Source: Oscillospiraceae bacterium
GTDB taxonomy: Bacteria; Bacillota; Clostridia; Oscillospirales; CAG-272
Assembly (NCBI GenBank): GCA_015063485.1
Contig: SVUA01000018.1
Coordinates: 1 to 32,149 of the forward strand
Direction of reading: 5' to 3'
Length of the DNA stretch: 32,149 bases
Under the pieces are notes generated by a model. That model was not told the origin of the DNA and ran no database searches. It saw only the letters and a list, made by a program, of their open reading frames with translations. A program made the position numbers and the translations under genes. The stretch's first letter is position 1. Every line of letters starts with the position of its first letter. This document shows, piece after piece, positions 8,049 to 13,043 of this stretch.

Positions 8049-9227
8049 ATGAATAACGACAAATTTGTAAAAGTAGGAATTATCGGTGTCGGTACGATCG
8101 GCTCGGCTCACGCCGCGTCTATTTACAGCGGAGCGATTGACGGAATGCGCCTTTGCGCTCTGTGCGATACGTCCGCTGACCGAAGAAAAGCTCTTTGTGA
8201 GCTTTACCCCGACGTTCCGATATACGCGACCGACGATGAATTTTTAGACAACGCAGAGATCGATGCCGTTATAATAGCAACTCCGCATTATGATCACCCC
8301 CCTCTCTCGATAAGAAGCTTCGAGAAGGGCTTACACGTTCTCACCGAAAAGCCCGCGGGCGTTTATTGCTCGGCTGTAAGAAAAATGAGCGAGGCGGCTA
8401 AAAAAAGCGGCAAGGTCTTTGGTGTCATGTTCAACCAACGCACAAATAAGCTCTTTTCAGAGGCAAAACGAATCGTTAAGTCGGGAGAGCTTGGCGAATT
8501 AAAGCGCACAGTATGGATAATCACGAATTGGTACAGAAAGCAGTGCTACTACGACTCGGGCAATTGGCGTGCCACGTGGAGCGGAGAGGGCGGCGGAGTG
8601 CTGATGAATCAAGCACCGCACAACCTCGACCTCTGGCAATGGATATGCGGAATGCCGATCTCTGTACGTGCAGAGTGCAAGACCGCGCATTTCCACAACA
8701 TTGAGGTCGAGGACGACGCTACCATATTTGCCGAGTACGAAAACGGAGCAACAGCTACCTTTATCACCTCAACAGGAGATTTTCCGGGTACTAATCGCCT
8801 TGAGATCACGGGAACAAAGGGCAAGCTCGTACTTGAAAACAAAAAGCTCACACATTGGAGCTTTGCTATGGACGAGCGCGAATATTGTCTTACTGACTCG
8901 GACGTAAAAAACGAGGTTACCGTATCTGTAACCGAGGACGAGGAATACAACGGACACCACAATATTTTAAAGAATTTCGCGCGCGCGATCCTCTACGGCG
9001 ACGAGCTTGTCGCCAAAGGCGAGGACGCGATAAACGAGCTTATGCTCTGCAACGCGGCATATCTCTCGGCTTGGACGGACAGAAAAGTCACGCTTCCCTT
9101 CTCCGATACGGAATACGAAAGCTTACTTAAAGAAAAGATAGCATCATCGCAAAAAAAATCTCACGCAACACAGAATAAAGAAACGCCCGACGGCGATTAC
9201 TTAGGACGTTGGAATACTAATTGGTAA
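8049..9227 (+). CDS. Gfo/Idh/MocA family NAD(P)-dependent oxidoreductase (second, paralogous)
   Basis: 392 residues. Rossmann motif GVGTIGSAHA (13-22), IIATPHYDHP, EKPAG (100-104) and the catalytic block GGGVLMNQAPHNLDLWQW (H191, D194). It is clearly a tandem paralogue of the preceding gene, sharing YYxSGxWRATWSGEGGG. It differs mainly in the substrate-facing C-terminal region and in its charged, Lys/Ser-rich tail (KIASSQKKSHATQNKETPDG). It is the last gene of the cassette and is closed by a strong terminator nine bases after the stop. Ribosome site AGAAAGGAG upstream. Two intact active sites argue that both copies are functional. Confidence 0.9.
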   Translation: MNNDKFVKVGIIGVGTIGSAHAASIYSGAIDGMRLCALCDTSADRRKALCELYPDVPIYATDDEFLDNAEIDAVIIATPHYDHPPLSIRSFEKGLHVLTEKPAGVYCSAVRKMSEAAKKSGKVFGVMFNQRTNKLFSEAKRIVKSGELGELKRTVWIITNWYRKQCYYDSGNWRATWSGEGGGVLMNQAPHNLDLWQWICGMPISVRAECKTAHFHNIEVEDDATIFAEYENGATATFITSTGDFPGTNRLEITGTKGKLVLENKKLTHWSFAMDEREYCLTDSDVKNEVTVSVTEDEEYNGHHNILKNFARAILYGDELVAKGEDAINELMLCNAAYLSAWTDRKVTLPFSDTEYESLLKEKIASSQKKSHATQNKETPDGDYLGRWNTNW

Positions 9228-9235
9228 AAGCAAAA

Positions 9236-9276
9236 CCCCTCACGCTTTGATTTTGAGCTTGAGGGGCTTTTTTTTA
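9236..9276 (+). terminator. Terminator of the sugar cassette
   Basis: CCCCTCA (9236-9242) pairs with TGAGGGG (9260-9266), followed by CTTTTTTTT. It sits between convergent genes and has a weaker T-run in the other direction. Confidence 0.9.
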
Positions 9277-9283
9277 TTTCTCA

Positions 9284-9886
9284 TTAAAATTTTGCTCTTA
9301 ACTCCACGACTTTACCGAGAATATGAACGGGAAGCTGTTCGATTTCTCTGTTGCTGTAAAACATAGGTTCGTATGCGGGATTTAAAGATATTAACATAAC
9401 TCCTTCGGGAGTCTTTTTTATTTTCTTGCAGGTTGCGTTCTCACCGTCTACGAGCACGATCGCGATATCACCTGTTTCGGCGGTTGTCTGTGAACGTACT
9501 ATAACAACGTCACCTGTTGCCATGCGCGGTTCCATTGAATCACCTTTGATAACAAGTCCGAAGTATTCGCCTTTATTTGCGAGTTCTTCGGAGATCTCTT
9601 CAAAGTCAACGATCTCTTCTATAGACGAGATCGGTATGTCTGCTGCTACGTTTCTGAAAACGGGGATTTTGATTCCTCCTGTTTTTTCTTTGGAAGTTGT
9701 TCCTATTAATTCTTCCATTGTGCAGTTTAGTATTTGTGCTATTTTTGCTAACATTTCCGGATTTGGAGACGCTTTTCCTGTCTCATACTTTGCGTATCCT
9801 TGTTGAGACATTATAAGCATTTCTGAAATTTTCTTTTGAGAAATACCTGCTTTTTTTCTGTATTTTTTTAAATTTTCCGTAAGCAA
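9284..9886 (-). CDS. XRE/S24 phage-type repressor
   Basis: 200 residues. The N-terminal HTH (ISQKKISEMLIMSQQGYAKYE, about 15-35) is followed by a linker and an S24 peptidase-like domain with GDSMEP (S117) and the Lys in ATCKK. The scissile Ala-Gly of self-cleaving repressors is expected in the VAAxIP segment, but here reads Ala-Asp (82-83). Self-cleavage on DNA damage may be lost or altered. Start is TTG at 9886, placed seven bases after GAGGTG; no ATG fits. It is divergent from a small Cro-like gene, with facing promoters that share operator-like sequence, which is the layout of a temperate-phage or ICE switch. No other phage genes are present. Confidence 0.9.
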   Translation of the reverse strand: MLTENLKKYRKKAGISQKKISEMLIMSQQGYAKYETGKASPNPEMLAKIAQILNCTMEELIGTTSKEKTGGIKIPVFRNVAADIPISSIEEIVDFEEISEELANKGEYFGLVIKGDSMEPRMATGDVVIVRSQTTAETGDIAIVLVDGENATCKKIKKTPEGVMLISLNPAYEPMFYSNREIEQLPVHILGKVVELRAKF

Positions 9887-9904
9887 TTACATCACCTCAT
9901 ACCC

Positions 9905-9933
9905 ATAATACTACAAAAAGTTGTTTTTTTCAA
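9905..9933 (-). promoter_or_regulatory. Promoter of the S24 repressor gene
   Basis: Minus strand TTGAAA (9933-9928), 17-nt spacer, TATTAT (9910-9905). The spacer contains the operator-like CAAAAAGTTGT element (read on the plus strand). Confidence 0.75.
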
Positions 9934-10007
9934 TACATTTTTTTCAGGAAACTATTGACAACTCCAAAAAGCAGTAGTATAATGTATGCATAACAACAAA
10001 AAGCAGT
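9914..10007. promoter_or_regulatory. Three operator-like repeats of the divergent switch
   Basis: Plus-strand copies CAAAAAGTTGT (9914-9924), CAAAAAGCAGT (9965-9975) and CAAAAAGCAGT (9997-10007). The first lies inside the spacer of the repressor promoter, the second inside the spacer of the Cro-like promoter, and the third just after its start region. Placement suggests binding by the repressor and/or the small HTH protein. This is inferred from position, not shown. Confidence 0.6.
9955..9983 (+). promoter_or_regulatory. Consensus promoter of the Cro-like gene
   Basis: TTGACA (9955-9960), exactly 17 bases, TATAAT (9978-9983): a perfect sigma-A consensus. Such a strong promoter would need a repressor to be silent. 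Confidence 0.9.
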
Positions 10008-10021
10008 AAAAAGGAGCAATA

Positions 10022-10210
10022 ATGATAGCAGAAATACGCAAACGCAACAACTATTCGCAGTCAGCACTTGCAAAAGAATTATGTGTTTCTCAGCAAACCG
10101 TTTCCCATTGGGAAAATGGAGTAAGGACCCCCTCAATTGACAAACTAATAATAATGAGCGATCTGTTCGGCTGTACGATCGATGAGCTTGTAAGAGGAGA
10201 GAAGCAATGA
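10022..10210 (+). CDS. Small XRE-family Cro-like HTH protein
   Basis: 62 residues, essentially only a helix-turn-helix domain: YSQSALAKELCVSQQTVSHWENGVRTPSIDKLIIMSDLFGCTIDELVRG. Small HTH proteins divergent from an S24 repressor typically play the Cro role, competing for the same operators. It has a consensus promoter, the ribosome site AAGGAG six bases before ATG, and overlaps the next small ORF by four bases (ATGA), so the two are translationally coupled. Whether it binds the CAAAAAG repeats is inference. Confidence 0.88.
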   Translation: MIAEIRKRNNYSQSALAKELCVSQQTVSHWENGVRTPSIDKLIIMSDLFGCTIDELVRGEKQ

Positions 10211-10380
10211 GTGAAAACAAACAAGATTCCCAAATGTATGGGAAAGCAAAGAAAATGTATGAACCTCCCAAAGCGGAGTTTTTTAAGAAAGAAGACGAAT
10301 CTGACGGTTGGTTTTCTCGTTCCGAATTCCAAAGAAAAATACCTCTCCTCACGTCTTTTGGCGAAAGGGATACTATTTGA
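10207..10380 (+). CDS. Small hydrophilic ORF coupled to the HTH gene, ends at an in-frame TGA
   Basis: 57 residues, starting MSENKQDSQMYGKAKKMYEP and ending SFGERDTI, rich in Lys/Glu/Asp, with no recognised family. It starts within the stop of the HTH gene (ATGA overlap). The same frame continues after TGA (10378-10380) for 37 further codons, reading EAKYEYDAYAKTFSDYSQGF and on to a TGA at 10492. That stretch has the composition of real protein. The gene may therefore be a longer one (about 95 residues) broken by a nonsense mutation, or the TGA may simply be its end. Another frame at 10211-10474 is longer, but its Cys/Lys/Phe-rich composition looks like a shadow. Confidence 0.6.
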   Translation: MSENKQDSQMYGKAKKMYEPPKAEFFKKEDESDGWFSRSEFQRKIPLLTSFGERDTI

Positions 10381-10478
10381 GAAGCCAAATATGAATATGA
10401 CGCCTATGCTAAAACATTTTCTGACTATTCTCAAGGATTTCGGCTCGAGTATCTCAAATCAACAAAAACTATAAAAAA

Positions 10479-10524
10479 TTTGACATCATTTTGACATCAT
10501 TTGTGGCGATATTTGACATCATTT
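10479..10524 (+). repeat. Three direct repeats TTTGACATCATT
   Basis: Copies start at 10479, 10490 and 10512, so the spacing is 11 and 22 bases, about one and two helical turns, and they lie on one face of the DNA. They sit at the end of the small ORF's extended frame, before a terminator. Such phased repeats are typical of protein-binding sites; no protein can be assigned. Confidence 0.7.
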
Positions 10525-10536
10525 GAGGACATAATG

Positions 10537-10578
10537 AAAACCCCGCAAAGCCTTGAAAACAAGGTTTTACGGGGTTTT
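10537..10578. terminator. Strong two-sided terminator hairpin
   Basis: AAAACCCCG (10537-10545) pairs with CGGGGTTTT (10570-10578), with an inner CCTTG/CAAGG stem. It ends the HTH/small-ORF transcript. On the minus strand it lies just past the tRNA-Ser 3'-end copy at 10582-10606 and may once have been that tRNA's own terminator. Confidence 0.85.
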
Positions 10579-10581
10579 ATT

Positions 10582-10606
10582 CGTGGCGGAGAGAGAGAGA
10601 TTCGAA
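10582..10606 (-). repeat. att-like copy of the tRNA-Ser 3' end
   Basis: 25 bases (CGTGGCGGAGAGAGAGAGAT + TCGAA) identical to 11830-11854, the last 23 bases of tRNA-Ser including CCA plus two beyond. Identity stops abruptly inside the T-arm. This is the classic footprint of integration into a tRNA 3' end. Confidence 0.8.
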
Positions 10607-10780
10607 TTTGTGATACTAATGTTTTTATATTTCAATCCGTCCCAAAAATATTCTCAAAACACAAACGTACCCTTGCGAAATTTTATTTATTCCATTATTG
10701 GAAATGAAAAATTCAAATCCAATGCGAGAAATTATTCGTTTTTTACAATATACCGATACGTTTGATTTTCCCAACATCTA
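10607..10780. other. AT-rich spacer with no gene seen
   Basis: Strongly AT-rich sequence between the att-like repeat and the lipoprotein promoter. No ribosome site, RNA gene or hairpin is convincing here. Confidence 0.5.
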
Positions 10781-10809
10781 TTGCATTTTTTGATCTTTTG
10801 GTGTATAAT
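10781..10809 (+). promoter_or_regulatory. Promoter of the lipoprotein gene
   Basis: TTGCAT (10781-10786), 17-nt spacer, TATAAT (10804-10809), followed by AGGAGG just before the ATG. Confidence 0.8.
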
Positions 10810-10839
10810 ATTGGTAACAAATGATCTTAGGAGGTTCAT

Positions 10840-11472
10840 ATGAAAAAAATACTGTTGTTTTTGTTTTCAATAACTCTTTTTATGGGTTCATTTTCGGGCT
10901 GTAAACAGAAGATAGAGCCTCCTATTATTGAACTCACTCCCGAAGAATTAGAAGCTATTACAAATCCGAATTTTTCTTCCGAACCATTTGCAGAAAGTGA
11001 AGTTTTGTTTCAATATGTAGAGGAAGACTGGAATGAAATTTTTCCAAAAATTCCATCTGACAAATATGAGCTCTACCCAAATCTGCATAACGTACCGAGA
11101 ACTGCAACATTATATAAGAACGGAGAAGTAACTTTTATTGATGCAAATGATCCAAGGCTTATTGGATTGATAAATCTTTATAATAACTCTGTTTATTATG
11201 GTAAATATGCTTATTTGCAGGGGTTATATGACAAGGAGCATATTGAAGAGATCGAAACAGAAGAATTCAGATTGGAATTAACGTATATCCCGTATTTTTC
11301 TGACGATGGTTATGAGGCGGCTGGAACTCAGTATGATACTATTATTATAGCAAATGACTCTTTTTATCTTTTTGCTCATGATATTCCAAATGAGCATGAA
11401 GATACTTTTGTGGCAAGATCTAACAGTCCGTTTTCTCGTATGTATCCTTGGCTTGATTTGTTTGGTTTTTAA
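10840..11472 (+). CDS. Lipoprotein of unknown function inside the tRNA-Ser flanked segment
   Basis: 210 residues. The signal peptide (MKKILLFLFSITLFMGSF) ends in the lipobox FSGC, so the mature protein begins at C20 and is anchored to the outer face of the membrane. The rest is acidic and soluble, with segments such as ITNPNFSSEPFAESE and RTATLYKNGEVTFIDANDPR. No catalytic motif or known family was recognised. Codon choice is much more AT-rich than in the sugar genes on either side, fitting acquired DNA. It has its own promoter, an ideal AGGAGG site and a perfect terminator, so it is expressed as a single gene. It is the only gene between the two 25-bp repeats. Confidence 0.85.
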   Translation: MKKILLFLFSITLFMGSFSGCKQKIEPPIIELTPEELEAITNPNFSSEPFAESEVLFQYVEEDWNEIFPKIPSDKYELYPNLHNVPRTATLYKNGEVTFIDANDPRLIGLINLYNNSVYYGKYAYLQGLYDKEHIEEIETEEFRLELTYIPYFSDDGYEAAGTQYDTIIIANDSFYLFAHDIPNEHEDTFVARSNSPFSRMYPWLDLFGF

Positions 11473-11490
11473 ACTATCATGAAGAATTGT

Positions 11491-11526
11491 AGCACCCTAT
11501 TGCTAATTAGCAATAGGGTGCTTTTT
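11491..11526 (+). terminator. Terminator of the lipoprotein gene
   Basis: A perfect 16-bp palindrome stem (arm AGCACCCTATTGCTAA) followed by TTTTT. Confidence 0.95.
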
Positions 11527-11792
11527 AGATATGTTTATTTATAGGATTGATAAATATTGTATGCACTTTGCATTGTTAAAGTTACATCGGATATTTTCAA
11601 ACGTAAACAAAGAAGAAAGTGTTGTGTACATACACAATTTGCTCTGTTTATCGCATTCAACTCCTCAACATTGCTGTTGTGGACTTGTTTTTATATAAAA
11701 TACACCGCGAACAATTTTCGGTAGCGAATTGTTCTAAACATCTGGTTTCTGTAAGGGTAAAATTATGGGTCTATATAATTAAAAAAGCAAAG
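11527..11792. other. AT-rich spacer with no gene seen
   Basis: About 265 bases with no credible coding frame. One small inverted repeat is present (GAACAATT/AATTGTTC, near 11708-11733). It is probably residual island DNA. Confidence 0.5.
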
Positions 11793-11828
11793 AAAAAGCC
11801 CTGAAATCATACAATTTCAGGGCTTTTT
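11793..11828. terminator. Terminator of tRNA-Ser
   Basis: Perfect 15-bp arms AAAAAGCCCTGAAAT (11793-11807) and ATTTCAGGGCTTTTT (11814-11828), a 6-base loop, and T-runs on both strands. Confidence 0.9.
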
Positions 11829-11829
11829 A

Positions 11830-11854
11830 CGTGGCGGAGAGAGAGAGATTCGAA
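11830..11854 (-). repeat. att-like repeat within the tRNA-Ser 3' end
   Basis: The partner of 10582-10606: 25 identical bases in the same orientation, 1248 bases apart. It covers the encoded CCA, the acceptor strand and part of the T-arm. Confidence 0.8.
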
Positions 11855-11923
11855 CTCTCGGTAGGGTATTAGCCTACACACGATTTCCAGTCGTGCGCCT
11901 TAGACCAGCTCAGCCATCTCTCC
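11832..11923 (-). tRNA. tRNA-Ser (anticodon GGA)
   Basis: Minus strand: acceptor GGAGAGA/TCTCTCC, discriminator G, encoded CCA. The anticodon stem CACGA/TCGTG closes CTGGAAA, giving anticodon GGA. A long variable arm (TAGGCTAATACCCTA) is typical of class II serine tRNAs. The total is 92 nt including CCA. Confidence 0.95.
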
Positions 11924-11934
11924 ACGACCTAAAC

Positions 11935-11963
11935 ATTATAACACATAAAAAAAGAAAAATCAA
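11935..11963 (-). promoter_or_regulatory. Promoter of tRNA-Ser
   Basis: Minus strand TTGATT (11963-11958), 17-nt spacer, TATAAT (11940-11935), 12 bases before the tRNA 5' end. Confidence 0.75.
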
Positions 11964-12025
11964 GTACTTTTTTGAATTTTTTTCGATTTTTTACTATTCC
12001 TCTTTTTTGTTTTCTTTTTTGCAAT

Positions 12026-12070
12026 GCTTTTTCTTTGGTTACTTTCTTTTTCGCGAAAAAGAAAGTAACC
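12026..12070. repeat. REP-like palindrome, copy 1
   Basis: GCTTTTTCTTTG is followed by a perfect 34-base palindrome (12037-12070, arm GGTTACTTTCTTTTTCG). A second copy in opposite orientation lies at 18840-18883. It sits just past the stop of the AraC gene and may double as its terminator. Confidence 0.85.
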
Positions 12071-12077
12071 GCGTCCA

Positions 12078-12893
12078 CTATAAAACCGAGTCTCTCGTTG
12101 TCGGCAGCTCTCTGTTTCTGAATTTACGCGCGGAGATTCCTATTTTTGCCGAGAAGAACTCCGAGAAATAGGACTCGTTCTCAAAGCCGACGGCGTAAGC
12201 TATCTCCTTTATCGACATATCTGTCTCGAGCAAAAGTCTCTGACTTTCGGTAAGACGTTTATGCAGGATATACTGCTTCGGGCTTATGTGAAACACCTGC
12301 TTAAAGGAGTTAGAAAAGTACATCGTGCTTATATTCATAAGCGCGGCAAGCTCGGAGAGAGATATATTCTTTCTGAAATTTTCCTCAATATAGCGAAGAA
12401 CACTGTCAAACTTTATCAAGGCGTGACGGTCGGCGTCGGGTCCCGCAAAGAAGTCCGAAAGCAACAAGTCCATCGCTCCCTGAACCTTGAGGTATGCGTC
12501 CTGAGTCTTTTTCGTGTAATTGTCAACTATTATATTAAACAGATTTTCGGTCATCGAGTCACCCTTGACGCAATATTTCTCCGACAAAAATCGGTAAAGG
12601 CTGAAAACGGGTGAATTTGCCTGAAAGTGAACGTAATATTTGTTCATTTCGCCGTCTATCTCGCTCTGCAAGACAGAAAACGCGGGAATAAAGTAAATAT
12701 TCCCCGGAACAAGATCGAGCGTTCTGTCAACAAGGTGCAATGTTGCTCTTCCACTCGTCAAAAAATACAGACGGTGATAGCCTATATGATGATGATCCTT
12801 GTCCCAGATCACATGATTCCATTCGTCTCCGATATCGCGCCTTTCCGCGAAAGCTATTGAATACGTATTGAGTTCTAAAATATGCTCTCTCAT
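12078..12893 (-). CDS. AraC-family transcriptional regulator next to fucI
   Basis: 271 residues. The N-terminal cupin-like ligand domain (HHHIGYHRLYFLTSGRATL...LVPGNIYFIPAFSV) is followed by two C-terminal HTH motifs (ISLSELAALMNISTMYFSNSF and MSIKEIAYAVGFENESYFSEF, with the family's GFxxxSYFSxxF signature). It is divergent from fucI across a 150-base gap and is therefore the likely activator of fucose/arabinose isomerase expression. It is only distantly like the other AraC regulator in the window. The ligand is unknown; L-fucose or a downstream sugar is inferred from context. Confidence 0.9.
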   Translation of the reverse strand: MREHILELNTYSIAFAERRDIGDEWNHVIWDKDHHHIGYHRLYFLTSGRATLHLVDRTLDLVPGNIYFIPAFSVLQSEIDGEMNKYYVHFQANSPVFSLYRFLSEKYCVKGDSMTENLFNIIVDNYTKKTQDAYLKVQGAMDLLLSDFFAGPDADRHALIKFDSVLRYIEENFRKNISLSELAALMNISTMYFSNSFKQVFHISPKQYILHKRLTESQRLLLETDMSIKEIAYAVGFENESYFSEFFSAKIGISARKFRNRELPTTRDSVL

Positions 12894-12935
12894 GCCTCAC
12901 CTATGTTTTGTTAATGTTTTTGTGTGTTTATCCTA

Positions 12936-12964
12936 TTGTAAATATTATAATTCGAATTTATAAT
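12936..12964 (+). promoter_or_regulatory. Promoter of fucI
   Basis: TTGTAA (12936-12941), 17-nt spacer, TATAAT (12959-12964). The leader contains a TTTTCGCA/TGCGAAAA hairpin before the ribosome site. Confidence 0.65.
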
Positions 12965-13043
12965 AAAATCAAGACCTTTTCGCATATTTTTTGCGAAAAA
13001 GAGAAAGACTCGAATATAAAAAATACGAAAGGAACAAAAAACA

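Noticed and set aside
6864-8111. A 415-codon minus-strand frame across the first oxidoreductase gene
   Set aside because: Antisense shadow; the plus frame has a full Gfo/Idh/MocA protein with catalytic residues.
10211-10474. An 87-residue alternative frame over the small coupled ORF
   Set aside because: Lys/Cys/Phe-rich translation and no ribosome site; the ATGA-coupled frame has better composition and position.
10501-10765. Two overlapping frames of about 70 residues across the att-like repeat
   Set aside because: They run through a terminator hairpin and the tRNA fragment and have no ribosome site.
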